From positions 9,424,001 to 9,488,000 of the forward strand of contig JANVAS020000203.1 of the NCBI GenBank assembly GCA_027563935.2: a stretch of 64,000 nt of DNA. The letters run 5' to 3'. The stretch comes from Costus lasius. Lineage: Eukaryota; Streptophyta; Magnoliopsida; Zingiberales; Costaceae. This document shows positions 1 to 10,689 of this stretch, one piece after another. The notes below the pieces were generated by a model that saw nothing but the letters and a program-made list of their open reading frames with translations, was not told the origin of the DNA and did not search any database. Position 1 is the stretch's first letter. Each line of letters opens with the position of its first letter. A program made the position numbers and the translations under genes.

Positions 1-1141
1 TCTAAAGGGGCCCCCCTTGAATGAGATGATTGAGAAAGTGTATGGCCATACCCAGGTGACTATGTTCATCTGGTCTAATCATGCTCATCATATTGGAGCT
101 ACAGGCTTGACACGCTTGTCCAATAAGAATATCCAGTGGCAAAGGAAACATGTATGCCTAGTGAAGTGGATTCACACTTGTGCTATGGTTTGGGAGTAGT
201 CTTGGAAGACTCTTTCCTTTATATCGGGAGACAGTGATGTGTTGCTAGATACCCCTCACTGATCGTGATAACGTGAGTTATCGTTACCGACATTTAAAGG
301 AAACCCTCAGGGTCGCACAATTTGATGATATGGCTTACTCAAGTCAGATCGTGTGGACTGAATTGTTTGGGTTCAGTTTAAAGGAGTTTAAACTCTGATT
401 GTAAGTGAGATCTGGTCTGATCATGTTTGATTGATTAGGGCTTGAGATCGGTAAGCTTTGATCGAGAGAAATGATGCTAGATCAGTTAGATCAAGAGCAT
501 CACGAGATGAACGGTTAGATCTGGAACCTATTGGTTCAATGAGATCTAGACCATGGCTTGGGCTGATTTGATTTGGTTTTTTGGACCAAAGTCAATTGGA
601 TCGATTGAGCTTGAACCGGTTCACATGAGTGAACGCTTGGTTCAATGCTTAAGCGTTTTGTTCGGTTTTGAGAGCATTACTTCATGTCATTCCATTTTTG
701 GAAAGTCATCAAGGCGACTTTGCTCAAATGCCAAAACGCCTCGACGTTTTCCTCTTGGTGTGTGACCGCTTGCACTCTCGGGTAGAGGAGAGTGGGTTGA
801 CGACAAGAAGAAGGGGATTCGGCCAAGCAAAGAGATCTCCATCATCTCCTTCATACGACAAGACCCCTTGAAGCTTTTGCTAGCACAAAGGCGTGAAGGG
901 AGTAGCCATTGTCTTCTTGTGTGCGCGCCATTTGGAGGAGATCAACTTTGTTCTCTTCTTCCAAGTCGCCTCCTTCATCATGGCTATGGTAAAAGATCTT
1001 AACTTGATCTTCAAAATAATATCAAAGTTGATCATATATATATTCATGCAATCGATCTACATGAAACCCTAGAAATATTTCATGCGCCCCCTTCCCTTTA
1101 GGGTTTCACCCCCTTGCGCTCCCCCTTGAAGGGGACTTTCA
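1..1141 (+). mobile_element. Copia LTR1, 5'-truncated by window edge
   Basis: This is the 3' two thirds of an LTR of the same Copia family as element E. It aligns from its first base with E's 3' LTR starting near 53113, and it ends in the same GGGGACTTTCA terminus. The first ~555 bp of the LTR lie outside the window. It abuts reverse-transcriptase sequence directly at 1142, with no PBS, leader or gag. The short ORFs inside it are unrelated to any domain I recognise. Confidence 0.88.
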
Positions 1142-2145
1142 TGATTACCTTCCTAGTCCTCTACGTCGATGACATCTTGATCATTGGAAATGATATTCCT
1201 GAACTGCATGCAGTCAAAGCATGGTTAAGAAAATGTTTCCAGATGAAAGATTTAGGAGAAGCAGCCTATGTATTAGGTGTGCGGATCTACAGAGATAGAT
1301 CTAAGAGGCTTCTCGGGCTGTGCCAGAGTACTTACATTGATAAAGTCCTGGAGAGATTCCATTTAGAAAATTCTAAAAGAGGAAATCTTCCAGTCAGACA
1401 TGGTCTGAATCTTTCGAAGAGCCAGTGTCCTCAAACACAGTCTGAGAAGGATGAAATGGACAACACGCCTTATGCTTCGGCTATTGGGTCCATTATGTAT
1501 ACGATGTTGTGTACTCGCCCAAACGTCGCTTACGGGTTAAGCGTGACCAGTCGATTCCAAAGTAATCCAGGTAAGGCACACTGGATTGCAGTCAAGAACA
1601 TTTTGAAATATCTTCGGAGGACCAAAGATATGTTCTTGATATATGGAGGTCAGGAAGAACTCAGTATTGAAGGATATACTGACGCTTCGTTCCAATCTGA
1701 CCAGGATGATTTCCGATCGCAATCAGGCTATGTTTTTAGCTTGAATGGTGGAGCAGTGGTGTGGAAAAGTTTCAAACAATCAATTGTTGCTGATTCCACA
1801 ACAGAAGCCGAGTATGTTGCAGCCTCAGAAGCATCAAAGGAGGCAGTGTGGATTCGTAAGTTCGTTCAGGAACTTGGTGTTGTTCCTTCGAGTGCAGATC
1901 CTTTGGTTATCTTCTGTGATAACACTGGAGCAATAGCACAAGCAAAGGAACCACGGTCACACCAGAAGTCCAAGCACATACAGAGAAGGTTTCATTTGAT
2001 CCGTGAGATCATAGATCGTGGAGAGATCAAGATCTGCAAGGTTCATACAGATGACAATCTAGCTGACCCGCTTACAAAGCCTCTGGCGCAGCAGAAGCAT
2101 GAGAAGCACTGTAATAATATGGGTTTGAGATTTCTCAACCATTAG
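1142..2145 (+). pseudogene. Copia body A: RT C-terminal part plus RNase H fragment
   Basis: An uninterrupted reading frame encodes the C-terminal half of a Copia reverse transcriptase followed by RNase H. It begins just before the catalytic YVDD (LYVDDILIIGND near 1160-1195), runs through the RNase H residues (GYTDASFQSD, STTEAEY, CDNTGA) and ends with the family C-terminus GLRFLNH. It is nearly identical to the matching part of element E (51538-52537). The frame stays open upstream into LTR1, so the first 9 codons of the apparent ORF are LTR sequence, not protein. Gag, protease, integrase and the N-terminal half of RT are missing. It cannot encode an autonomous element, but it has no stop codon of its own. 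Confidence 0.9.
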
Positions 2146-2148
2146 ATT

Positions 2149-2165
2149 AAGTGCAAGTGGGAGAT
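2149..2165 (+). other. Polypurine tract of body A
   Basis: The purine-rich AAGTGCAAGTGGGAGAT lies immediately before the TGTTGGGG start of LTR2. The same sequence precedes the 3' LTRs of C and E, and a close variant precedes that of D. It would prime plus-strand DNA synthesis. Confidence 0.75.
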
Positions 2166-2674
2166 TGTTGGGGTATGCCCTTAAGGCTAATGTTTGAGGC
2201 CTTGGTTTGTTATCAGTATAATGTATAAACTCTATGTTTATAAAGGCAATGGTTGTTATTCAGGTTGTTGCATTATCTGCTGCTATATGTATACTTCTGA
2301 ATAATGTCTCAATGGTGTTCAGCTTGGCTGACATGCAGTATTGTCCTTAGTCGAGATATCTTGGTGAACATGAGACAACCTTGATATGATTGAGACTAAT
2401 ATGTGTTCTAATCTTATAGGATGCTTCGAGCATGGAATAAGATGTAGACTTATAAGTACATTGGATGTACTGGACTGACCCTCCTTAGGATATTCAATTG
2501 CTTGTCACAATGTGAATAATCCTTATGTGCAAACAAGTGGCATATTTCCTCTGACTTGAGATCACTTGTGTTTCTAAATGAGGATTGGCATTGTCTTGAG
2601 GTAGTTCAATATCATTTGAAATATAATGGTTATAGATTATCTTGGATAATGGGCATGAGTCATGTTAGGGCATT
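2166..2674 (+). mobile_element. Copia LTR2, left part (split by element B)
   Basis: It starts TGTTGGGGTATGCCC after the polypurine tract and matches the first ~510 bp of E's LTR (52558 on). It is interrupted at 2674/2675 by element B and resumes at 9537. Joined length would be about 1662 bp, close to E's 1670. This half resembles the E-type LTR. Confidence 0.9.
2670..2674. repeat. Target site duplication of element B, left copy
   Basis: GCATT directly precedes the TGATGTGG terminus of element B and recurs at 9532-9536. Removing one copy and the element restores a continuous Copia LTR. Confidence 0.92.
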
Positions 2675-4381
2675 TGATGTGGGGTGGAGACACGTGTTGT
2701 GCAAACCAGAACAAAGAGTATTTTTTTACCAGAATTCAATGCTATAGAAATATATCATTTAAGAAAGGTAGCTATGTAGATTCCAAAGATCCAAAATTTG
2801 AACTGATTAAGCCAAGATGTAGAGAAAAACTAGTTCTTTTCAACAGCATAGGAATTAGAGTGTGAAGAACTATCAGACAATAAGAACATGTGCGATAGAA
2901 TGCCTAATCAGATTAGCAAATCAAAATAGCATAGAAATTGTTTCAGTCTTCAAAATTTGTTAGGTCTACTAGGTTGATCTGGTGATTCTTCCATGGAACC
3001 AGGTGGTACCACAAGTGGGATGTAACATGCTCTTCCCAAATCGTTTCAGAGTTCAGGGTTCCAGCACGTCCAAGTATTTTAGATACCTGCACAAAGAAGG
3101 TTAAACATATTAGTTTTAAAGAAGAACAGAAGAACCGTGGACACGGGAGTCTGAAAACAGGGGACGTCGCGCGATGGAGCAGAGTTCGTCGGCGGACAAC
3201 CGGTGGTGCACGAACTCGGAACCTGCTGCTGCTGGAGGATGGTGTGGCTGACGAGAGGACGTGGCCGGAGCTTGGAGATGAAAGATGGCCGGACGGGGAA
3301 GATCAACGATGAAAGGCGGATCTGAGGCGGAAGCTGGGCGGAAACAGGGGAAAACGAGCGTGGAGCAGAGTTGATAGGCGGTCGTCCGGTGGTGCACGAT
3401 CGCCGGACCTGCTACAGTTGGGGATCCTTGTGATGCTGGACAAGGCGTGGCCGGAGTTTGGGGTCGAACGGGGCTTGTCGGAGGAGATCGACGGCGATCA
3501 GTGGAGAAGGGCGGAAACAGGGCGTGAGCGGAGGCGTCACCGGAAATCTCCCGATTCCGGCGATCCAGACGTCGGATGGGGCGATCCCTCCGGTTGTGGG
3601 TTCGACCTGAAAGGGAGGATGCGTGGCTGGAGTTTGAGGACGATCCGTCGGTTGGATCGTCGCTGGCGGCGAGGCGAACGGAGAGTCCAAAGCTGGACTC
3701 GGCTGGAAACTGGGTGTGGAATGCGACAGCGGCGGAAGCTTGTTTAAGCGTGGCAGAGGTGGAAGATGGATGTCGTAGAGGTTCCAAGTCCATGGAAGGT
3801 TAGAGAAGAAGATAGTGAAAGAGTTCCAAATCCATGGAACCTTCAGCTATCAAAGGAAGAAGGGAAGAAACATCCGATAGAAACGAAAACCATTTCCATT
3901 CATTGTTAAAATCTTGTCTTCTATTCGCTTACATGTGAGAGATTACATTTTATAGAGCAGGAGGAAAAGGTTAGCTGAAAAGTTTTTGTGACCGTTGGTT
4001 GTAATGCTCAAGGAAGTCTCCAACGTCTCCTTCTCATTTTGGTAAGTCACAGCCATCCTTTACATCATTGAGAGCTGCTTCAGCTTGTTTGGCTTGTCCT
4101 TCACGTAAGCGTTGCAGCCAAGTCTTCTCAATCTCCCTTATTTCTCTATTTGAGTTGACAGCACATCATCTTTGGACTTGAATAAGCTTGAACTAGCTTG
4201 AGCTTAGGAGATTTGACCGTAGTCATGGGACCTCATATTGTCATGGCAAAATAAGATGGATTAGTGCCTCTATAAACATAATTGTTGACTAAGTCTATGA
4301 ATAATCAAGATTTACAATAATTATGCAAAAATTGACTAAGTCAAAATTAGATCAAATATCATGTGATATGCTCCTACATCA
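2675..4381 (-). repeat. Element B 3' LTR (left copy)
   Basis: 1707 bp, TGATGTGGGG...CCTACATCA as read on the plus strand, the same length as the right copy. It contains a GC-rich island (about 3120-3760) within otherwise AT-rich sequence. The ORFs seen on both strands here are those of the island and are repeated exactly in the other LTR. Confidence 0.93.
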
Positions 4382-4402
4382 TACACCCCTGGTTCAAGTG
4401 TT
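4382..4402 (-). other. Polypurine-like tract of element B
   Basis: Read on the minus strand, a purine-rich stretch (GAACCAGGGGTGTA) ends at the LTR boundary. It sits where the plus-strand primer should be for a leftward-reading element. It is less pure than the Copia tracts in this window. Confidence 0.5.
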
Positions 4403-4447
4403 TCTACTCCTGGAGAAACTTAGGTTAATTAAAATGACTAGCAACAA

Positions 4448-5854
4448 TTAAACTACTAGCATGGAAATTAACAATTTATCACGCTTAGGTGGAGGCCTAT
4501 AGGTGTATTCATCTTTGAGGATAGGTAGGAAGAGGAGTTGATCATGCATAAGTTGAGTGGGTTGTCTTGTTTTAACCCCTAATGTACTTCTCACAATCAA
4601 TAAGCTAGGTGAAAGAAAATTCAGATTTAAACAAGACATATTAGCAAGCTCATGTAGTCCATTATAGGATCTAAGAGAAGGAAACATAAAATCAATATGT
4701 TCAACTTGCAAAAGAGATAAAACACTCATGTTTTCACTTTGTTTGATTGACCTTACAGGTGGCTTAGGAGCGTGGGTAGTTGGATCTAAGAGGCATGACT
4801 CAAGGATCATGGGATCATGGGTCAAGTCTTCTAAGCCTTCAAGATGTGGTTCTCTTAATGATTGAGACTTGGGGTCTAGGTCAATGGCAAAAGGATCTAA
4901 CATTGGTTCAAAGTGTGGTTCATCATGATCTATGGATGTGGATTCAACTTGGCTATCTAAGTCATCAATGATAAATGTTCCAAACTTAAGTTGTGCTATG
5001 CCTAATGGAATCTCTATAGGCAATTGATTCTCACATGTGTTAATAATGGGTTCCTTAGTTGGAATAGATGTGCTAGAGTCAAGTTGAGGCATGTATTCTA
5101 AAGAACCTATGGGTATGGGCCCTAAAATTGAAGGTAATGGTACTTCATGATTTATTTCTTCAAATTTAGTGGTTTCATCAAGACATGTTTTAGGTTCTAA
5201 AGTAGGCTCTAATGTTTGGTTGAACTCTAGAGGATTAGGACTCTCTTGTTCAACTTGTAAATGGGGCTTTCTTAATTTCTCCATTGATTGTTGCAACTTT
5301 TTCATATGCTCCTTGAACTCATGTTGCAACTTTTTAGTTTTCTCCCTTAACTCATCATAAGGGTGAATTATGTGTGGCATCCCTTTATGAATAAAACTAT
5401 AACTCCAAGGGTTGTGAAAATAATGTCCTTGATAATCATGCATGAATTCATTCCCTAATAAGATGTCAAATCCTTCTAAACTCATTACATCACACCAAAT
5501 TTCAGTTTTCATATTGCCTAATTGAATAGGAACTAAGCATTGAAAATCAACTAAAGTTGAAGTGAAATCATCCCAAGTTATGCAATAAGGGTTAGGATTT
5601 TTTTCTATGGTAAGGCCAAATTTTTCAAGGGATCTAGGAGATATGATATTGTACTTGACAAAATGATCAATAATAGTTTTACATTTAAAACCATTGCACC
5701 AATTATGTGTAGTAAAACTATTAGGCCCATGTGTGAGAACCCTACATTTTTGTTTTATAGGACTATTAGGCCTATGTATAAGAGTCATATAGTGTTCCCT
5801 AATAGTTATTAATTCTGTTCTAGATATAACTTCCTGTTGAGTAAAATAACGCAT
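4448..5854 (-). CDS. Retropepsin-like protein, the only ORF of element B
   Basis: A 468-codon ORF on the minus strand. I take the ATG at 5854; the frame is open four codons further upstream but only to a TTG. Residues ~50-165 resemble the aspartic protease segment of plant Gypsy elements: KCKTIIDHF (Asp63 at the expected catalytic place), ISPRSLEKFGL, PNPYCITW, then WCDVMSLEGFDILLG near 120-134, a typical retropepsin flap-to-C-terminus signature. The usual DSG/DTG is replaced by Asp-His-Phe, so activity is doubtful. Residues ~172-200 (EKTKKLQHEFKEHMKKLQQS) look coiled-coil, and the rest is acidic, proline-rich linker. No RT or integrase follows. The ORF is open in a copy whose LTRs look identical, so it may still be made. 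A structural or accessory role is possible but unproven. Confidence 0.65.
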   Translation of the reverse strand: MRYFTQQEVISRTELITIREHYMTLIHRPNSPIKQKCRVLTHGPNSFTTHNWCNGFKCKTIIDHFVKYNIISPRSLEKFGLTIEKNPNPYCITWDDFTSTLVDFQCLVPIQLGNMKTEIWCDVMSLEGFDILLGNEFMHDYQGHYFHNPWSYSFIHKGMPHIIHPYDELREKTKKLQHEFKEHMKKLQQSMEKLRKPHLQVEQESPNPLEFNQTLEPTLEPKTCLDETTKFEEINHEVPLPSILGPIPIGSLEYMPQLDSSTSIPTKEPIINTCENQLPIEIPLGIAQLKFGTFIIDDLDSQVESTSIDHDEPHFEPMLDPFAIDLDPKSQSLREPHLEGLEDLTHDPMILESCLLDPTTHAPKPPVRSIKQSENMSVLSLLQVEHIDFMFPSLRSYNGLHELANMSCLNLNFLSPSLLIVRSTLGVKTRQPTQLMHDQLLFLPILKDEYTYRPPPKRDKLLISMLVV

Positions 5855-5866
5855 GATGATAAACAA

Positions 5867-7809
5867 GAAAATTAATGCTAGAAATGACTATTGTTTAAGT
5901 GCAGAAACTATAAACAAACCTAGCAATAAATCAGAATTGATTGCAGCAAGTTGATGACAACAAAACAAAATTGAGAAATCAAATGCAGAATTTCAGCATC
6001 AAATCAATATATCCAAGGCTGCACTTATAGGTGTTTTTAAACTGAAATACGTTGATGGTTTTCCTAGGTGCAGACTTTCAGCTTCAAGCAGAGGAGCATT
6101 CCAGTCAAGGTGCTGAACCAGGGCAAATGGACCATGCTAAGGTTCAGAGGTGTGCAGGATTGAAGAACTCGGGAATCCAACCTATTGACCCAGATGGGAT
6201 CCGAATCCTTCCTGCAGAATTTACTCAATAGGAAACACAGATGGTAAGCCACAGTGAACAGATTTTCCAGATGCGTTAAGCTGAGATGTTTTAGGTATCA
6301 ACTGTGCAGACTTTTCTTAAAACAGGATTTTGAAACTTGCAAACCACACAGGATAATGTGCAGCAAAAGGTTCCAGCAACAATAAAGTTATCAGGGCTGA
6401 TAGCAAAATAAAAGTGCAGTAGATTCCCTATATGGATGCAGTGATGTGCACGAGTGTTGCTGCTAATGTAAGTTGTTATGCAGGTATATAAGTGATCAGT
6501 CGAGTATTCACGTGCAGTAATGTTCAGCAGTAAATATTCAAATCCAGCTTATAAATTCCAGGTTTAGAACAAGACACAGCTCAATGTAAAGCAGGCAAAC
6601 AAACACAGCACAGAATCGGCAGATTTCAAGAACTGCAGAATTTCGGAAGTTTTATAGCAGAATTTCAAATGCAATGATATTTGCAGGTATTGTAGCTAGT
6701 GAGAACTATGCTGGTTTTGTTCAAGTATGAAAGGTTGTTCAGTTGGTATTATCATGCTGGATAGTGTGCAGCAGAATTTCAGAACATTCAAATGGTAACT
6801 ACAGTAATAAGTTTCAGGTACAGTAAGATCAAATTCAGCTTGATGATGGTGTCAATGCAACAATGACTATAACTCTGTCTTCAGGTTAACACGCAGTACA
6901 AGTTCAATTAGTAATATGAAACGGCAAGCAGGATTTCAAATTTCACAGCTGTAATTCTCGGCAGTATGGAAAAATAACAAATTTCACAAAGGTCAGTCCT
7001 AGTAATAGGATAGCAGTTCAACAACAACAAACGATGACCTTAGCCTACTATCAGATGCTAGCATAGAAGAATTTCAGAAGATTCAGTTCTAAGCGAGAAT
7101 AATTCAGCAAATATCCATGACGACAATGGTAAGCTACAGTAGAGCAAAAAAAACAGTGCGACAGGGTATGCAGTTGTAAATCTCACAGAATTTTAGGGAT
7201 TTTCGAAGGTAGATCAGAAATAGCAAAGTGATTCAACCTACTATCAGATGCTTGTATGACAGAACATCAGAAAACACGTCAGAGAAAAGGCGAGACTGGT
7301 TCAGCAATGGTAAGCTATAGTAATTTCAGCTTTCAGGGGTAAACCGGCAAGCAAGAATCCAATACAGCAAAGAGTCATTTCGAAAGCAAACCTCCAAGTG
7401 ATTGTTCACAACGTATGACACTTGACACTTCACAAATACAGCAGTAAGGAAAACTCAGAAATCAAAGAGCAAACGTTTCAAAAAAATCCAGTGAGGCAAA
7501 ACAGTGAACAGCTATAGTGCAGATGTTGCAGGATTTATAAAACTGAGTGGAGCATCAGGAAAACACATGCAGAATTTGAGGTGCATAGCAAAAATCCAGA
7601 AGTATTATGCAGTTCTATGCATAATTGTTCTCAATGTAAGCATTTTTTTTTTTTTAATCAATAAAGAGAAAACAACTTAACTAAGATGCAAAAGCAGTAA
7701 ACAACTAAACATGAAAGCATGTAACATTTTTTTTTTTTTTTTTTTTATTATTAATTAAAACAAAGAGCAAACGAGAATCGGTGTGACCAGACAAGAGTTG
7801 GCCACAACC
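5867..7809 (-). other. Element B leader, non-coding, with degenerate direct repeats
   Basis: About 1.9 kb between PBS and ORF with no coding signal on either strand. Short words recur on the plus strand, such as ATGGTAAGCTACAGTA (near 6241, 6792, 7126, 7306) and CCTACTATCAGATGCT (near 7045 and 7239). The last pair suggests ~190-bp units. Two long T runs lie at about 7648-7659 and 7727-7746. Gag would be expected here in an autonomous element, and I find none. Confidence 0.6.
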
Positions 7810-7821
7810 GCTCTGATACCA
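7810..7821 (-). other. Primer binding site of element B (tRNA-iMet type)
   Basis: The minus strand reads TGGTATCAGAGC, complementary to the 3' end of initiator tRNA-Met, three bases inside the right LTR. This fixes the element's direction of transcription as leftward. Confidence 0.9.
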
Positions 7822-8265
7822 AACTGATGTGGGGTGGAGACACGTGTTGTGCAAACCAGAACAAAGAGTATTTTTTTACCAGAATTCAATGCTATAGAAA
7901 TATATCATTTAAGAAAGGTAGCTATGTAGATTCCAAAGATCCAAAATTTGAACTGATTAAGCCAAGATGTAGAGAAAAACTAGTTCTTTTCAACAGCATA
8001 GGAATTAGAGTGTGAAGAACTATCAGACAATAAGAACATGTGCGATAGAATGCCTAATCAGATTAGCAAATCAAAATAGCATAGAAATTGTTTCAGTCTT
8101 CAAAATTTGTTAGGTCTACTAGGTTGATCTGGTGATTCTTCCATGGAACCAGGTGGTACCACAAGTGGGATGTAACATGCTCTTCCCAAATCGTTTCAGA
8201 GTTCAGGGTTCCAGCACGTCCAAGTATTTTAGATACCTGCACAAAGAAGGTTAAACATATTAGTT

Positions 8266-8943
8266 TTAAAGAAGAACAGAAGAACCGTGGACACGGGAGT
8301 CTGAAAACAGGGGACGTCGCGCGATGGAGCAGAGTTCGTCGGCGGACAACCGGTGGTGCACGAACTCGGAACCTGCTGCTGCTGGAGGATGGTGTGGCTG
8401 ACGAGAGGACGTGGCCGGAGCTTGGAGATGAAAGATGGCCGGACGGGGAAGATCAACGATGAAAGGCGGATCTGAGGCGGAAGCTGGGCGGAAACAGGGG
8501 AAAACGAGCGTGGAGCAGAGTTGATAGGCGGTCGTCCGGTGGTGCACGATCGCCGGACCTGCTACAGTTGGGGATCCTTGTGATGCTGGACAAGGCGTGG
8601 CCGGAGTTTGGGGTCGAACGGGGCTTGTCGGAGGAGATCGACGGCGATCAGTGGAGAAGGGCGGAAACAGGGCGTGAGCGGAGGCGTCACCGGAAATCTC
8701 CCGATTCCGGCGATCCAGACGTCGGATGGGGCGATCCCTCCGGTTGTGGGTTCGACCTGAAAGGGAGGATGCGTGGCTGGAGTTTGAGGACGATCCGTCG
8801 GTTGGATCGTCGCTGGCGGCGAGGCGAACGGAGAGTCCAAAGCTGGACTCGGCTGGAAACTGGGTGTGGAATGCGACAGCGGCGGAAGCTTGTTTAAGCG
8901 TGGCAGAGGTGGAAGATGGATGTCGTAGAGGTTCCAAGTCCAT
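8266..8943 (-). other. 225-codon open frame inside LTR GC-rich island
   Basis: An ATG-initiated frame rich in Ser, Pro, Arg and Ala lies in the transcribed part of the 5' LTR (the twin is 3116-3793). Overlapping frames of 109 and 75 codons run on the opposite strand, which is what high GC alone produces. The segment contains a diverged ~190-bp internal duplication. It has no recognisable domain. It could be a captured host exon or a composition artefact; I lean to the second as far as protein is concerned. Confidence 0.3.
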
Positions 8944-9097
8944 GGAAGGTTAGAGAAGAAGATAGTGAAAGAGTTCCAAATCCATGGAACCTTCAGCTAT
9001 CAAAGGAAGAAGGGAAGAAACATCCGATAGAAACGAAAACCATTTCCATTCATTGTTAAAATCTTGTCTTCTATTCGCTTACATGTGAGAGATTACA

Positions 9098-9104
9098 TTT
9101 TATA
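9098..9104 (-). promoter_or_regulatory. TATA box candidate of element B 5' LTR
   Basis: The minus strand reads CTCTATAAAATG, a good plant TATA context, about 155 bp upstream of the ATG at 8943 of the in-LTR frame. The same site is at 3948-3954 in the 3' LTR. Confidence 0.5.
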
Positions 9105-9531
9105 GAGCAGGAGGAAAAGGTTAGCTGAAAAGTTTTTGTGACCGTTGGTTGTAATGCTCAAGGAAGTCTCCAACGTCTCCTTCTCATTTTGGTAAGTCAC
9201 AGCCATCCTTTACATCATTGAGAGCTGCTTCAGCTTGTTTGGCTTGTCCTTCACGTAAGCGTTGCAGCCAAGTCTTCTCAATCTCCCTTATTTCTCTATT
9301 TGAGTTGACAGCACATCATCTTTGGACTTGAATAAGCTTGAACTAGCTTGAGCTTAGGAGATTTGACCGTAGTCATGGGACCTCATATTGTCATGGCAAA
9401 ATAAGATGGATTAGTGCCTCTATAAACATAATTGTTGACTAAGTCTATGAATAATCAAGATTTACAATAATTATGCAAAAATTGACTAAGTCAAAATTAG
9501 ATCAAATATCATGTGATATGCTCCTACATCA

Positions 9532-9536
9532 GCATT
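9532..9536. repeat. Target site duplication of element B, right copy
   Basis: GCATT follows the ACATCA end of element B and pairs with 2670-2674. Confidence 0.92.
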
Positions 9537-10689
9537 AGTGATAGATATAGGATTGCCTCTCGTTGTTTGGAGTGTGATGTTCTAAAGGGGCCCCCTGTAT
9601 GAGATGGTTGGGAAAGTGTATGGCCATACCCAGATGACTATGTTCATCTGATCTAACCACTCTCATCATGTTGGAGTTACAGGCTTGACACGCTTGTCCA
9701 ACGAGAACATCCAGTGGCAAAGGAAACATGTATGCCTAGTGAATTGAATTCACACTTGTGCTGTGTTTGGGTGTAGTCTTGGAAGACTCTTTCCTTTATA
9801 TCGGGAGACAGTGATGTGTTGCTAGATACCCCTCTCTGTTCGTGATAACGTAAGTTATCGTTACCGACATTAAAGGAAACCCTTAGGGTCGCACAATTTG
9901 ATGATATAGCTTACTTTTGTCAGATCGTGTGGACTGAATTGTTTTGGTTCAGTTTAAAGGAGTTTAAACTCTGATTGTAAGTGAGATCTGGTCTGATCAT
10001 GTTTGATTGATTAGGGCTTGAGATCGGTAAGCTTCGATCGAGAGAATTGATGCTTGATCGATGAGATCAGGAGCATCAAGAGATGAATGGTTAGATCTTG
10101 AGCCATTTGGTTTGACAAGATCTGAACCAATGCTGGTTTGATTTGGTCTTTGAACCAAATTCCTTTGAACCGGTTCATCATATGAGCGCATGGTTCAAAG
10201 GGAGAAGGAGTTGCGAACGGTTCACTTGGAGTGAACGCTTGAACGCATGAGCGCTTACTATATTTGGAAATCGGTTTTCCAAATTGATGACGCTCCCACG
10301 TTCGAAGACTCTCGTCTCTCTCTTGCTCTTCCTCTCGTGTGACTCGCCTCCACGAGTGTTGAAGGAGGTATTCGGCCAGCCAAGGAAAGAAATCATCCCA
10401 TCTCCTTCACGCATCTAGGACACCTTGAAGAGCTTTGCTAGCACAAGGTTCACGCCAAGGGAGGAAGCCATCGCCATCTTGTGTGCGTCCACTTTGGAGG
10501 AGAGCCGCTTGCCCTCTTGCTTCCAAGTCGCCATCCAAACAATGGCTTTGGTAAGATCACAAATTGATCTTTGCAAACATAAGGTTAATCATATGTTCAT
10601 GCCACATGCGATATTCATGAAATCCTTATTTCCGCCCATGCAAAATTTTAGAAGTGCATGCGTTTAGGGTTTCACCCCCCCCCCCTTCA
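9537..10689 (+). mobile_element. Copia LTR2, right part
   Basis: It continues LTR2 after element B, from AGTGATAGATATAGG through the GGGGCCCCC, CTTGGAAGACTC and TAGGGTTTCACC blocks shared with the other LTRs of the family. Its details (AACGAGAACATCC, CATGTTGGAG) are closer to LTR3 than to LTR1 or E, unlike the left half. The end (C-run, TTCA) is eroded and runs straight into body C. Confidence 0.85.

Larger units (their letters stand above)
2675..9531 (-). mobile_element. Element B: young non-autonomous LTR retrotransposon, complete
   Basis: Two 1707-bp direct repeats (2675-4381 and 7825-9531) with TGATGT...ACATCA ends flank a 3443-bp interior, and a GCATT target duplication flanks the whole. 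The primer binding site is next to the right LTR and reads on the minus strand, so the element is transcribed leftwards. The two LTRs look identical where I compared them by eye, so insertion was very recent. The interior holds a ~1.95-kb leader without coding potential and one ORF (4448-5854, minus) with a retropepsin-like domain. There is no RT, RNase H or integrase, so movement must have used enzymes from another element. Confidence 0.9.
7825..9531 (-). repeat. Element B 5' LTR (right copy)
   Basis: 1707 bp, matching the left copy in length and, by eye, in sequence. On the minus strand it carries the promoter candidate at 9104-9098 and ends at the PBS. The transcribed part includes the GC-rich island with a 225-codon open frame (8943-8266). 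Confidence 0.93.

Noticed and set aside
3418..3803. Plus-strand ORFs of 109 and 75 codons in the B LTR as genes
   Set aside because: They overlap each other and the minus-strand 225-codon frame in GC-rich DNA, lack any domain and are duplicated only because the LTR is.
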